A DNA stretch of 64,000 bases, taken from contig NZ_JACHIJ010000002.1 in the NCBI RefSeq assembly GCF_014203115.1, forward strand, positions 310,001 through 374,000, in the 5' to 3' direction. Source of the stretch: Afipia massiliensis (GTDB lineage: Bacteria; Pseudomonadota; Alphaproteobacteria; Rhizobiales; Xanthobacteraceae). A program made the position numbers and the translations under genes. Below are positions 55,724 to 64,000 of the stretch, piece by piece (positions within the stretch are counted from its first letter, which is position 1; the number at the start of each line of letters is the position of its first letter). Under the pieces are notes generated by a model. The model was not told where the DNA came from. It did no database searches and was given only the letters and a program-made list of their open reading frames with translations.

Positions 55724-56686
55724 TTAGGAACTCATTTTCGCCGCCGCGATCGCCGCCTTCGCAGCCTCGATATCGCCCGGTCCGCCGACCGATACGCCCA
55801 CCGCGCCATCGGCGATACGCTTGACCAGACCGGACAGCACCTTGCCGGCACCGATCTCGAGGAAGTGCGTCACGCCGTTGCTGGCCATGTACGCAACGCT
55901 CTCGCGCCAGCGCACGGTGCCGGTGACCTGCTCGACCAGCCGCTTGCGGATTTCGTCCGGATCGGTGATCGCGGAGGCCAGCACGTTGGACACCAGCGGT
56001 GCCTTCGGCTTGTTGATGGTCACACCGGCCAGCGCCTGCGCCATCGCGTCCGCCGCAGGCTGCATCAGGCGGCAATGGAACGGCGCGGATACCGGCAGCA
56101 GCATCGCGCGCTTGGCGCCCTTGGTCTTGGCGATCTCAAGTGCTCGCTCGACGGCAGCCTTGTCGCCCGAGACGACCACCTGCCCGCCGCCATTGTCGTT
56201 GGCGGCCTGACAGACCTCGTTCTGCGCAGCTTCTTCCGCCACCGCAACCGCAGCCTCATAATCGAGGCCAAGCAGCGCAGCCATCGCGCCGACGCCCACC
56301 GGTACGGCCTTCTGCATGGCGAGACCGCGCGTGCGCAGCAGCTTCGCCGTGTCGCTGATCGAGAAACTGCCAGCAGCCGCCAGCGCGGAATACTCGCCGA
56401 GTGAATGCCCCGCGACGAACGCCGCGTCGCGCGCGATGTCGATGCCCGCCTCGGTCTCCAGCACGCGTAGCGTCGCCAGCGACACCGCCATCAGCGCCGG
56501 CTGGGCGTTCTCGGTGAGCTGCAGCGTTTCCGCAGGTCCCTCCCAGATAATCGCCGTCAGCTTTTGTCCCAACGCCGCATCGACTTCGTCGAATACGGCC
56601 CTGGCTGCCGGAAATGCATCGGCGAGCGCTTTGCCCATGCCGACCGTCTGCGATCCCTGTCCCGGAAAGGTGAATGCTGCTGTCAT
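55724..56686 (-). CDS. fabD: Malonyl-CoA-ACP transacylase
   Basis: A 320-residue enzyme that loads malonyl groups onto ACP. The catalytic Ser is in AGHSLGEYSALAA, the N-terminus FTFPGQGSQTVGMG forms the oxyanion site, and the His is in SAPFHCRLMQPA. ATG 56686 has a GGGGACCTCC upstream and fits the domain start better than 56740. Normally adjacent to fabG; here ssrA and eutBC intervene. Confidence 0.96.
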   Translation of the reverse strand: MTAAFTFPGQGSQTVGMGKALADAFPAARAVFDEVDAALGQKLTAIIWEGPAETLQLTENAQPALMAVSLATLRVLETEAGIDIARDAAFVAGHSLGEYSALAAAGSFSISDTAKLLRTRGLAMQKAVPVGVGAMAALLGLDYEAAVAVAEEAAQNEVCQAANDNGGGQVVVSGDKAAVERALEIAKTKGAKRAMLLPVSAPFHCRLMQPAADAMAQALAGVTINKPKAPLVSNVLASAITDPDEIRKRLVEQVTGTVRWRESVAYMASNGVTHFLEIGAGKVLSGLVKRIADGAVGVSVGGPGDIEAAKAAIAAAKMSS

Positions 56687-56993
56687 GGAGGTCCCCTTAA
56701 AAGATAGGCCGTAAGACACCGCCGGGACGGCGGGTGTCAAGCTGCGGCGCGGCGGAGCCGATATGAGCCGGCGCGTTGCAGGCCCCTGACCGCCCGGTCA
56801 ACAGGCCAGTCGGCCAATGAACCACCCGAATTACCGGCTCATTGCCGAATTTACTGCGACATCAGAAACCACGACGTCCCACCTGAAAGGGTGTATTGCG
56901 TGCCTCTATTTGCCTCACAATGCTCGGCATTAGCCGCCAACCTCCGTGATACCATGCGCTTATTTTGCAAGTTATTTTTCCGAAAGCATAAAA
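56687..56993. other. Divergent gap between fabD and the kinase-GT2 gene
   Basis: About 307 bases carrying both upstream regions. The half nearest the fusion gene is visibly less GC-rich than the surroundings (for example around 56960-56995). No gene, hairpin or clear operator was recognised. Confidence 0.4.
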
Positions 56994-58958
56994 ATGAACT
57001 GGCGACCGGTGAATATTGCCCCGAATGAACTCGGTTTTGAAACAAGGGGGATCGTTGAAAGATTTCATGAGGCATGCCGTCGCCTGAATGTTCGGCCGGT
57101 CACAGCGGACATCAATGGTGGCTACGCCGGACGCACTGCCGGAGGGCGTGTTGAAACGGCAGACGGCCGCCAGTTGTGGCTCAGAGTCGCCGGAGCAGAG
57201 TCAATCGACAACCGGCTGCTTAAGGCCGACATTGCGGCGGATAAGATAACCGGCATTCCAAAACCTGTACTTGTCGAGCGAAACGATTGGGTAAACGGAA
57301 ACATTCATTGGACTGCACGGCTTATCACGCTCACTGACGCCGCCGTTGAAGCGAATCCGTGGGCAGGCCCATCTGCCGCCAGCGTTACGGACGACTGGAT
57401 CGGCGATCTCAAACAAGCGCTCGATGGTTTGGCCAGCAAGACATCCGCGCAAATTCATGTTTCGCCCGAAGCTTTGCAAAAATGGCTTTCCGATACAAAT
57501 CAGATCGAGCATGAGTTTCCGCAGAGCGAATGGCGGCTGTCTCACAATGATCTGAACTGGAGCAATCTGACCGCTCCAAAACTGTCGATTTTGGACTGGG
57601 AATGGCATGGGCTTTCACCCACAGGCTTTGATCCTGGCCTGCTGATTGCCTACTCGTGCAGGAATGAAGAACTCGTGCGCCGCCTGGAACGTGCGTTCGA
57701 ACCGTATTTCGAAACGTTCACCGGTCGCGTGGCACGCGCCTTCGCCACCGACCAGCTCCGGAGCGCGGCCGCCGGGGGCTGGCTTGATCCGGCAATGCTT
57801 CGGCATCTCGACGCGATGCTTGAGCGGCTCAATAGCCAGGTCCTGCTGGCGTATCACAATACGGAGAAGCGTTCGCGGAAAACCGTTTCGACTGCGGACA
57901 CGGGCCTTGGCCTCGATGTCGCGACGGGACACGCAGGGCATGGCATGGATGCCGCCGTGGATGGATACAAAATCGCAGCCGTCATTCCGCTCTACAACGG
58001 TGCCAGCTATATTCGCACCGCGCTCGAAAGCGTCCTGGCGCAGGAACGCAAGGCTGACGAGATTATCGTTGTTGACGATGGTTCAACCGACAGCGGCCCC
58101 TCCATTGTCGCAAGCATGGCCGCAGCCAATCCGACGATAAGGCTCCTCTCAAAAAAGAACGGCGGCCAGGGATCGGCGCGGAATTTTGGCGTGCGGCATT
58201 CGGCGGCGGACCTGATCGCTTTCCTCGACCAGGACGACATTTGGTATGCGGATCATCTGACAGAGCTTGAGAAACCGTTTTTGCGGAAATCGCGGTTGCC
58301 GCTTGGCTGGACCTATTCAAATCTCGATGAGATCAACGGCAACGGCCGGATGGTGTGCCATTCGGTTCTCGATACCCAGAAAAACGAACATCCCAAGCGG
58401 ACCCTGCAGTGCTGCCTCCAACAGGATATGTTCATCCTGCCGGGGGCATCGTTGATATCAAGGGACGCGTTCGACGCAGTGGGAGGCTTCGACGAACAGT
58501 TCATGGGCTATGAAGACGACGATCTTTTCCTGCGGATGTTCTGCCGCGGCTATCGCAGCGTCTATATCGACCAGCCATTGACGATATGGCGCATTCACAC
58601 CGCATCGACGTCATATGGAAAACTGATGGCGCAATCGCGCATGAAGTATTTCAGCAAACTCGTTGCCACGTTCCCGGATGAACCCGAACTGCACCGCTTT
58701 TTTGCCCGGCAGTTTTTTGCGCCCCGGTTCGTACGGAGCGTCCTGGCGGATCTTCGCAGCGGAATTACTCTGGATAATCACGAGCGCGTGGTGATCGCCT
58801 GCTCTCATCTGTGGGAGTTGAGCGGCCACCTCTCGATGCGGCAAAAAATCCCCCTCAGAATGCTGGCTATCCTCGCGCGTTTTCCGATGGCTGGACGACT
58901 GGCCCGGAGACTGCCGGATGGAGCGGCGAACGGGGTGCGGAGTGTCTTCGGGGTGTGA
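56994..58958 (+). CDS. APH-fold phosphotransferase fused to GT2 glycosyltransferase
   Basis: A 654-residue two-domain cytoplasmic protein. Residues 1 to about 295 form an aminoglycoside-phosphotransferase/choline-kinase-like domain: Brenner motif LSHNDLNWSNL (182-192, catalytic Asp186, Asn191) and Mg ligand DWEW (201-204). The N-lobe has LWLRVAG where an ATP-binding Lys is usual. After a linker (about 296-325), a family 2 glycosyltransferase domain follows: AAVIPLYNGASY (328-339), IIVVDDGSTD (357-366), and DQDD (412-415, DxD metal site), with GYEDDDLFLRM as acceptor-side acids. Such a kinase-GT2 fusion suggests phosphorylation and glycosyl transfer on one surface glycan or small molecule (inference). 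ATG 56994 has GAAAG upstream. Confidence 0.82.
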   Translation: MNWRPVNIAPNELGFETRGIVERFHEACRRLNVRPVTADINGGYAGRTAGGRVETADGRQLWLRVAGAESIDNRLLKADIAADKITGIPKPVLVERNDWVNGNIHWTARLITLTDAAVEANPWAGPSAASVTDDWIGDLKQALDGLASKTSAQIHVSPEALQKWLSDTNQIEHEFPQSEWRLSHNDLNWSNLTAPKLSILDWEWHGLSPTGFDPGLLIAYSCRNEELVRRLERAFEPYFETFTGRVARAFATDQLRSAAAGGWLDPAMLRHLDAMLERLNSQVLLAYHNTEKRSRKTVSTADTGLGLDVATGHAGHGMDAAVDGYKIAAVIPLYNGASYIRTALESVLAQERKADEIIVVDDGSTDSGPSIVASMAAANPTIRLLSKKNGGQGSARNFGVRHSAADLIAFLDQDDIWYADHLTELEKPFLRKSRLPLGWTYSNLDEINGNGRMVCHSVLDTQKNEHPKRTLQCCLQQDMFILPGASLISRDAFDAVGGFDEQFMGYEDDDLFLRMFCRGYRSVYIDQPLTIWRIHTASTSYGKLMAQSRMKYFSKLVATFPDEPELHRFFARQFFAPRFVRSVLADLRSGITLDNHERVVIACSHLWELSGHLSMRQKIPLRMLAILARFPMAGRLARRLPDGAANGVRSVFGV

Positions 58959-59069
58959 CACCCGTCGTGGCTGTGTTGCGCAAGCCCGATCAGCCGCGGA
59001 CCTGTCGATCAGATGGAACTCTGACCCCGCGTGCGCGTTTTCCGTTGGGGCGCTCAGTGGAGTGCGCAC

Positions 59070-59267
59070 ATGGAAGAAAACCCTCGCAAGCCACAAACAT
59101 TAGCCTTGGCACCTGTCCTGATCTTCGCGGCCGTTCTCCTTGCGGTGTTCGGAGCAGCGCTGGTGACCGCGATCGACACCAGCCCAACCGTCGTCGCCAC
59201 CACGGACAAGGCACCGCCTGGAACGACAGGTCTGGCGAGGCCGCATTCGACATCGGAACAGCGTTAA
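59070..59267 (+). CDS. Small single-helix membrane protein
   Basis: A 65-residue protein: short polar N-terminus, one hydrophobic helix (LALAPVLIFAAVLLAVFGAALV, seen as parts of 11-32), and a polar Thr/Pro-rich tail. GGAG lies 8 bases before ATG 59070. No family assigned. It ends just before a tandem repeat and faces the desaturase gene. Confidence 0.5.
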   Translation: MEENPRKPQTLALAPVLIFAAVLLAVFGAALVTAIDTSPTVVATTDKAPPGTTGLARPHSTSEQR

Positions 59268-59270
59268 GCC

Positions 59271-59338
59271 GCTTGTCCGAGGCTAAGCCGTTAACCCGCT
59301 GTCCGAGGCTAAGCCGTTAACCCGCTGTCCGAGGCTAA
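59271..59338. repeat. Tandem repeat of about 26 bp, 2.6 copies
   Basis: Copies start at 59271 (27 bp, with one extra T), 59298 (26 bp) and 59324 (partial). The shared core is GTCCGAGGCTAAGCCGTTAA. The last copy runs into the desaturase stop codon. It lies between two convergent genes. Confidence 0.85.
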
Positions 59339-60360
59339 AAGCCTGACGCCGCCTGGTTGCCGTCAACCACCGCGCCGGTACGCGCGCGCCGCACGTTGCT
59401 GACAAGCTCGCCCGGCCGATCCTGATCCTTCGGACGCGACGTCGCGAGCCGCAGCACAGCGGCGTAGCTCGGCTGCACTTCCATCCGCCCGGCATGCGGA
59501 CCGCGCGTCAGGATTTCGTGCACGCGACGCAGGTTGTAGCAAGGCACGTAGAACAGCAGATGGTGTTCGAGATGGTAGTTGACGTAATACGGCGCGACGA
59601 ACAGCCGTTCGAGGAAGCCTGCACGCGTGGTGCGCGTGTTGCGTAGCGGATCGTTGCTGTCCGGCACGACGGCGTGTTCCGCGATGTTGCGGACGCGGGT
59701 GATCACCATCATCCATGTCATCAGAGGGGTGAGCCAGAGCAACGGATAGGCCCACCACACGCCTGCCGCCGCGAGTCCTGCGAACAAAATCGCATTGACC
59801 ACGATCTGCGGGCCGAGCTTCTCCCAGAAATTCGCAGCGCGCTGCCGCAACGGCCATGTGGACTCGCCAATCGCATTCAGAAACTGCGCCTTGCGCTGCT
59901 GGTAGCCGGTCTGGCCGGTGATATCGCGCCAGAATTTCCGCCGGTAGCTGGGCTGCGTGATCGGAAACGGCGCGGACAGGATCAGGTCCGGATCGTTGTC
60001 CTGCTGCGTGTGGGCGTGATGCTGAAGATGATAGCGGCGATAGGCCCGCGTCTCCGCGAAAACCGGATAGGCGCAGAACCACTGGCTGAGAAACATGTTC
60101 AGTTTGTCGCCGTTCGCGAGACTGCCATGGGCTCCGTCGTGCATCAGGATCGCAAGGCCAAGCTGACGCGAGCCGATGATGCCGACCGCCAGCAGAAACG
60201 TGAATGGATTCGGCCAGACTGCAACCATCGCAATCGATCCAAGGATCAGCGCCCACGCATGAGCGATCAGCGCAACACCCTTCCACGTCGAACGCGTGCG
60301 CACCTCCATCAATTCCTGCTCGGTCATCAGGTCACGTGCACGGATGCGTGGAGCAGTCAT
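59335..60360 (-). CDS. Membrane fatty acid desaturase
   Basis: A 341-residue di-iron desaturase of the FA_desaturase fold. The three histidine boxes are present: HDGAHGS (HxxxH), HLQHHAHT (HxxHH) and HLEHHLLFYVP (HxxHH), with four or five hydrophobic helices between. It introduces double bonds into acyl chains or acts on a related substrate such as a carotenoid or sphingolipid. The start ATG overlaps the TetR stop, so the two form an operon. Confidence 0.9.
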   Translation of the reverse strand: MTAPRIRARDLMTEQELMEVRTRSTWKGVALIAHAWALILGSIAMVAVWPNPFTFLLAVGIIGSRQLGLAILMHDGAHGSLANGDKLNMFLSQWFCAYPVFAETRAYRRYHLQHHAHTQQDNDPDLILSAPFPITQPSYRRKFWRDITGQTGYQQRKAQFLNAIGESTWPLRQRAANFWEKLGPQIVVNAILFAGLAAAGVWWAYPLLWLTPLMTWMMVITRVRNIAEHAVVPDSNDPLRNTRTTRAGFLERLFVAPYYVNYHLEHHLLFYVPCYNLRRVHEILTRGPHAGRMEVQPSYAAVLRLATSRPKDQDRPGELVSNVRRARTGAVVDGNQAASGF

Positions 60361-61067
60361 TGGCGTTTCTCCTTGTTATCGGATGACGGTTGTTCGGCGG
60401 AATCCGCCGCGCCGACGAGCCGGAGCCGCGCGCCATCGGCGGCGACATCGGCCTGGGGTCCAAGCAGGCGCAGCATCTCGGCGACGAGATCCTCGGAGGA
60501 TCGCCCCATCGCGTGTCCCTCGATGGTCACACCGATCGTGATCGCCCAGAAGCGCCGCGCGCTCGTTTCCGGATCGAGGCGCGAATGCCATCCGCGCGCG
60601 ATCATCTCCGCGGCGTAGGCCCGCAACCCTTCGGAGTGCAGCCGCTCGACGGTGCGCTCCACCAGCGGAGCGAGATCCTGACGGCGGCGGGTCAACGTCA
60701 TCGCTTCGACGAAGAATCCGACGGCGTCCGTCCGCATCACGCTTTCGACCAGCGAACGGGTGTAGTCATTCGGTGAAAGCTGCTTGCCGGCGTTCTGCTC
60801 GGCGGCACGGGCGACATACAGCACGTCTCGGCAGGCTGCCTCGACGAACAGAGCCTCCTTGGTGCGGAAGTAGTACGTGATCTGGCTCGGGAAGGCGTCT
60901 GCCGCTGCTGCGATGTCGGCGATCGAAACGCCCGCCACCCCACGTTCCTTGAACAGCCTGCTGGCCGCATCGAGCAGCCGCGACCGCATTTGCCGCCCCG
61001 CCGTGCGGGTCGCACGGGATGCGTGCTTTGGATCGCGAATACCACCCTTGGGAGATATGGCTTTCAT
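60357..61067 (-). CDS. TetR/AcrR family regulator
   Basis: A 236-residue repressor type. The N-terminal HTH is seen as MRSRLLDAASRLFKERGVAG, VSIADIAAAADAFPSQITYY and FRTKEALF, followed by a ligand-binding helical domain. ATG 61067 is preferred (MKAISPKGG, with GAGAG upstream) over the frame start at 61130, which would put the palindrome inside the gene. Its stop overlaps the desaturase start, so it probably controls that gene and itself, like DesT/FabR-type regulators (inference). Confidence 0.88.
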   Translation of the reverse strand: MKAISPKGGIRDPKHASRATRTAGRQMRSRLLDAASRLFKERGVAGVSIADIAAAADAFPSQITYYFRTKEALFVEAACRDVLYVARAAEQNAGKQLSPNDYTRSLVESVMRTDAVGFFVEAMTLTRRRQDLAPLVERTVERLHSEGLRAYAAEMIARGWHSRLDPETSARRFWAITIGVTIEGHAMGRSSEDLVAEMLRLLGPQADVAADGARLRLVGAADSAEQPSSDNKEKRQ

Positions 61068-61115
61068 CTCGCGCTCTCGCAGCCGGGTCATCCGGGACCA
61101 TTCGAAGCGATCTAA

Positions 61116-61130
61116 TTGTATGTCATACAA
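61116..61130. promoter_or_regulatory. Perfect palindromic operator of the TetR-desaturase operon
   Basis: TTGTATGTCATACAA, 7-base arms around one central base, 49 bases upstream of the TetR start. Outer arms ATCTA and TAGAT extend the symmetry asymmetrically. Size and position fit a TetR-family dimer site. Confidence 0.7.
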
Positions 61131-61178
61131 ACAACTAGATCAAGGCAGATTTGGCGGCTGTCCGGCGCGTCCAGCGTC

Positions 61179-61206
61179 TTGCAAACACCCTCAGAATCCT
61201 TATAAC
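61179..61206 (+). promoter_or_regulatory. Probable rpsF promoter
   Basis: TTGCAA and TATAAC separated by 16 bases, matching sigma-70 boxes. Start of transcription would be near 61213, leaving a leader of about 186 bases before rpsF. Confidence 0.6.
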
Positions 61207-61398
61207 CGTGCCATCCGTGGATCCCGGCCGGGAGCTGAACGGACGGTCTCACCAGTCTGACATTCCAGTTTGATTGATGCGGCAGGGCCAGTCGGTCCGT
61301 CGTCCCGTGCTTCCGCCTTCTGAGCAATATCGAGTCCTTTCCGAAGGGTCTCGAAGGGCTTGCCGCCAGGAACCGCGCTAACATTGGAAAGGACTCCC

Positions 61399-61875
61399 AT
61401 GCCTCTTTACGAGCATGTTTTTCTCGCGCGTCAGGATGCGAGCGCCCAGCAGGTCGAAGAATTCACCACGCAGATTACCGGCGTGATCGAAGGTCTCGGC
61501 GGCAAGGTCACCAAGACCGAGAACTGGGGCGTGCGCTCCCTCACCTACCGCATGAACAAGAACCGCAAGGCTCACTTCATGCTGCTCAACATCGACGGCC
61601 CCGCAGCGGTGGTCGCCGAGATCGAGCGTCAGGAACGTATCAACGAAGACGTCATCCGTTACATCACCGTCCGCGTCGATGAGTTGGAGGAAGGCCCCTC
61701 CGCCATGATGCGCAAGGCCGAGCGTGACCGCGACGAGCGCGGTGGCGGCGGCTTCCGTGGCGACCGCGAAGGCGGTGGCTTCCGTGGCGGCGACCGCGAA
61801 GGCGGTGGTTTCCGTGGTGATCGTGGTCCGCGCCGTCCGCGCGACGAAGACGCAACTGCAGCGGTTGAGGAGTAA
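61399..61875 (+). CDS. rpsF: Ribosomal protein bS6
   Basis: A 158-residue S6 ([37 protein letters not shown]) with an unusual C-terminal tail of about 50 residues containing three GGGFRGD-type repeats (Gly, Arg, Asp and Glu rich) and ending ATAAVEE. S6 binds S18 in the 30S platform. ATG 61399 has GGAAAGGA upstream. First gene of rpsF-rpsR-DUF2232-rplI. Confidence 0.97.
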   Translation: MPLYEHVFLARQDASAQQVEEFTTQITGVIEGLGGKVTKTENWGVRSLTYRMNKNRKAHFMLLNIDGPAAVVAEIERQERINEDVIRYITVRVDELEEGPSAMMRKAERDRDERGGGGFRGDREGGGFRGGDREGGGFRGDRGPRRPRDEDATAAVEE

Positions 61876-61880
61876 GACAC

Positions 61881-62120
61881 ATGGCTGAAGCAGGTGCACG
61901 CCGTCCGTTCTTCCGCCGCCGTAAAACGTGCCCGTTCACGGGCCCGAACGCGCCGAAGATCGACTACAAGGATTCGAAGCTGCTGATGCGTTACGTGTCC
62001 GAGCGCGGCAAGATCGTGCCGAGCCGCATCACGGCCGTGTCGGCAAAGAAGCAGCGTGAGCTCGCCCGCGCCATCAAGCGCTCGCGGTTCCTCGGCCTTC
62101 TGCCTTACGTGATCCGCTAA
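61881..62120 (+). CDS. rpsR: Ribosomal protein bS18
   Basis: A 79-residue S18 ([55 protein letters not shown]). Five bases after rpsF, co-transcribed. Partner of S6 in the 30S platform. Confidence 0.97.
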   Translation: MAEAGARRPFFRRRKTCPFTGPNAPKIDYKDSKLLMRYVSERGKIVPSRITAVSAKKQRELARAIKRSRFLGLLPYVIR

Positions 62121-62255
62121 ACGATACAGCGAGCGCGCGGCCTCCGCGCGCTCGCAACTCTCTTGATTTTAATCTCATAACACTGCGGGGTCGTCCCACG
62201 GTGGATGGTTGGGGTCTTAGGGGCCTCTAACCGCTCGAAAGGAGCGGGACAGCTG

Positions 62256-63221
62256 ATGATGACGAGCATCCTCATAGCAGTCGCGGCCGGCCTTGCGTCG
62301 GCATTGATGTTCGCGTCGATAGTGTCCGGCGCGCTGATCTCGATTGTGCTGTTTTACCTTGCGCCGCTGCCGTTAATGGTCGCTGCGCTGGGCTGGGGAT
62401 CGGCCACCGCACTGATCGGCGGGATTGTCGCTGCGCTCGGCCTCGGTGGCATTTTCGGTTTCCCCTATATGGCAGCGTTCGCGCTGAGCATCGCCCTGCC
62501 CGCATGGTGGCTTGGATATCTGACTCTGCTGGCGCGTCCGGTCTCGAACGATCCACAACTGGCAAATCTCGCACCGGCGCTCGACTGGTATCCGACCGGT
62601 CGCATCCTGATGTGGATCGCGGCATTCGCCACCCTCACCACGATCAGCGCACTGCTCACATTGGGCAGCGACGCAGAGAGTATCAACGGCGCGCTGCGCC
62701 GCGGCCTGCTGCGCATCATCGGGCGCGGGGCTGTCACGCCTGCAGGTGAAAGCGAACGGGTGGTCGACGCACTGGTGGCGGTTGCGCCAGGTGCCGCAAC
62801 GATCATCGCGATGGTGACGCTGACACTCAATCTGTGGCTCTCCGCCAAGATCACGACCACATCCGGCCGCCTGATGCGACCATGGCCCGACCTGCGCACC
62901 ACCACACTGCCGAGGATGGTGCTGGGCGCGCTGCTGGCCGCAGTCGTGCTCTGCTTTACCGGCGGGCTGCTGGCGATGCTGGCACAGATCGTCAGCGCGG
63001 CACTGCTGATGGCCTACGCGATCACGGGGTTTGCGGTGCTGCATACCGTGACGCAGGCGTTTTCGGGCCGCGCTTTCGTGCTCGGCGCCGCCTATGCCGG
63101 GACTCTGTTCATCGGCTGGCCGCTGATTGGAATGATCGGCCTCGGCCTCGCCGATGCTGTTCTTGGAATTCGACAAGCCTACTGGAACCGACGCGGGCCA
63201 CCGCCCCTGCCGAGTTCCTGA
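62256..63221 (+). CDS. DUF2232 membrane protein
   Basis: A 321-residue protein with eight or more hydrophobic helices, located between rpsR and rplI. Such a DUF2232 (YybS-related) gene at this site is conserved in alphaproteobacteria. Its function is unknown. ATG 62256 has AAAGGAGCGGGA upstream; a second ATG follows directly. Confidence 0.85.
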   Translation: MMTSILIAVAAGLASALMFASIVSGALISIVLFYLAPLPLMVAALGWGSATALIGGIVAALGLGGIFGFPYMAAFALSIALPAWWLGYLTLLARPVSNDPQLANLAPALDWYPTGRILMWIAAFATLTTISALLTLGSDAESINGALRRGLLRIIGRGAVTPAGESERVVDALVAVAPGAATIIAMVTLTLNLWLSAKITTTSGRLMRPWPDLRTTTLPRMVLGALLAAVVLCFTGGLLAMLAQIVSAALLMAYAITGFAVLHTVTQAFSGRAFVLGAAYAGTLFIGWPLIGMIGLGLADAVLGIRQAYWNRRGPPPLPSS

Positions 63222-63273
63222 TCTTCAACCTGAACGCAACATCAACTCAACTCAGACTCAACGGAGAACTCAA

Positions 63274-63879
63274 ATGGAAGTCATTCTGCTGGAACGCGTG
63301 GCCAAGCTCGGCCAGATGGGCGATGTGGTCAAAGTTAAGGACGGGTTCGCCCGTAACTTCCTGCTCAAGCGCAACAAGGCGCTGCGCGCGACCAAGGAAA
63401 ACCGCGAGAAGTACGACGGCATGAAGGCCGATCTCGAGGCCAAGAACATTCAGGCCAAGGGTGAAGCCACCAAGGTCGCCGAGAAGATCGACGGCCGCAA
63501 CGTCGTCATCATCCGTCAGGCGTCGGAAACCGGCCAGCTTTACGGCTCGGTGTCGGTGCGCGACATCATGGCCGCCCTCGAAGCCGACGGCGTTTCGCTG
63601 AACCGTCAGCAGGTGCTGCTCGACGCGCCGATCAAGACCATCGGCCAGCACAAGATCACCATCGCTGTGCATCCTGAAGTCGAAGTCCACGTATCGACGA
63701 CGGTTGCTCGCTCCGAAGCGGAAGCCGAGCGCATCAACCGCGGCGAAGACGTCAACAGCCGTCAGGAAGATCGCGACGCAGCTGCCGAAGCCATCGCCGC
63801 CGCCGGCGAGTTCTTCGATCCGGAAGCGCAGCACGACGAAGCTGCCGAACCGGCAGAAACTCCTGCCGAAGAGAAGTAA
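63274..63879 (+). CDS. rplI: Ribosomal protein bL9
   Basis: A 201-residue L9 with the usual N-terminal domain ([37 protein letters not shown]), connecting helix and C-terminal domain ([19 protein letters not shown]). An acidic tail of about 50 residues extends it beyond the common 150. ATG 63274 has CGGAGAA upstream. Last gene of the operon in this window. Confidence 0.97.
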   Translation: MEVILLERVAKLGQMGDVVKVKDGFARNFLLKRNKALRATKENREKYDGMKADLEAKNIQAKGEATKVAEKIDGRNVVIIRQASETGQLYGSVSVRDIMAALEADGVSLNRQQVLLDAPIKTIGQHKITIAVHPEVEVHVSTTVARSEAEAERINRGEDVNSRQEDRDAAAEAIAAAGEFFDPEAQHDEAAEPAETPAEEK

Positions 63880-63890
63880 GGCTCCAATCC

Positions 63891-63968
63891 GTCATTGCGA
63901 GCGAAGCGAAGCAATCCAGAATTTTCAAACAAACTGGATTGCTTCGTCGCTACGCTCCTCGCAATGAC
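63891..63968. repeat. REP-like inverted repeat after rplI
   Basis: Left arm at 63891-63919 (starts GTCATTGCGAGCGAAGCG) and right arm at 63934-63968 (ends CTCCTCGCAATGAC) are inverse complements apart from a 6-base insertion on the right; both end in the same CAATCCAG/CTGGATTG pair. It is the same family as the element at 35262-35382. Confidence 0.8.
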
Positions 63969-64000
63969 AATCAGCGACACAAGCCCGGTCTCATCGAGAC

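Larger units (their letters stand above)
61068..61398. other. Divergent regulatory region between TetR and rpsF
   Basis: The 331 bases contain the TetR operator (61116-61130) and an rpsF promoter (61179-61206). About 185 bases of transcribed leader follow before the rpsF start; a structured ribosomal-protein leader is possible, but no known S6/S18-binding element could be assigned by eye. Confidence 0.5.

Noticed and set aside
55612..55824. 70-residue open frame across ssrA promoter and fabD end
   Set aside because: Overlaps the ssrA promoter and the antisense of fabD; no domain.
1..64000. CRISPR arrays, transposases, prophage, rRNA or tRNA genes
   Set aside because: No regularly spaced repeats with unique spacers, no IS or phage genes, and no rRNA- or tRNA-like stretches were found.

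Overview
The window is high-GC chromosomal DNA from an alphaproteobacterium, most likely Nitrobacteraceae/Bradyrhizobiaceae (Afipia, Rhodopseudomonas, Bradyrhizobium or Nitrobacter-like). The evidence is the gene content (eukaryotic-type glnII beside a DUF2735 gene, HdaA with a PgsA-like enzyme opposite purMN, rpsF-rpsR-DUF2232-rplI), alphaproteobacterial gene orders, and a circularly permuted tmRNA gene whose tag reads ANDNVRMNEVRLAA. No tRNA, rRNA, CRISPR array, transposase or prophage was found. Most of the window is core genome with a few accessory insertions.

Layout. 1-3.9 kb: end of a membrane protein, exported glutathione peroxidase, polysaccharide deacetylase, DHFR-like protein, DoxX. 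4-10.4 kb: malic enzyme and aspS flank a lower-GC Fic toxin/antitoxin module; a VOC protein follows. 10.5-16.6 kb: RNase D, AlkB, and a nitrogen-metabolism group (glnII with a good sigma-54 promoter, a DUF2735 gene, glutaminase with unusual tandem repeats upstream). 16.7-22 kb: ppk-ppx polyphosphate operon plus a membrane protein. 22.2-29 kb: a small membrane gene with an apparent homopolymer frameshift, hdaA, a pgsA-like gene, purMN, a sorbosone-dehydrogenase-like lipoprotein, a cold-shock gene and an autotransporter-type barrel. 29-36.9 kb: TerC, ndk, two tandem His-rich secreted proteins, an ABC-F ATPase, holC, pepA. 37-45.7 kb: envelope biogenesis (a 32-codon remnant where lptF should be, lptG, lptD, surA-like), then pdxA, rsmA, adh and a spermidine-synthase-like gene. 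45.9-56.7 kb: gmk, yicC, mltG and the fatty-acid synthesis genes fabF-acpP-fabG, separated from fabD by eutBC and ssrA. 57-61 kb: a protein fusing an APH-fold kinase to a GT2 glycosyltransferase, a small membrane protein, and a desaturase/TetR operon with a perfect palindromic operator. 61.4-64 kb: rpsF-rpsR-DUF2232-rplI.

Most noteworthy: (i) a class I Fic module whose antitoxin carries the SxxxEN inhibitory motif and whose toxin has a C-terminal membrane anchor; (ii) the apparent in-frame internal deletion of lptF directly before an intact lptG-lptD; (iii) the kinase-GT2 fusion; (iv) three 17-bp direct repeats before glutaminase, each with sigma-54-like GG-N10-GC spacing; (v) the duplicated His-rich secreted proteins. 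All functional statements are read from motifs and context; no database search was run.
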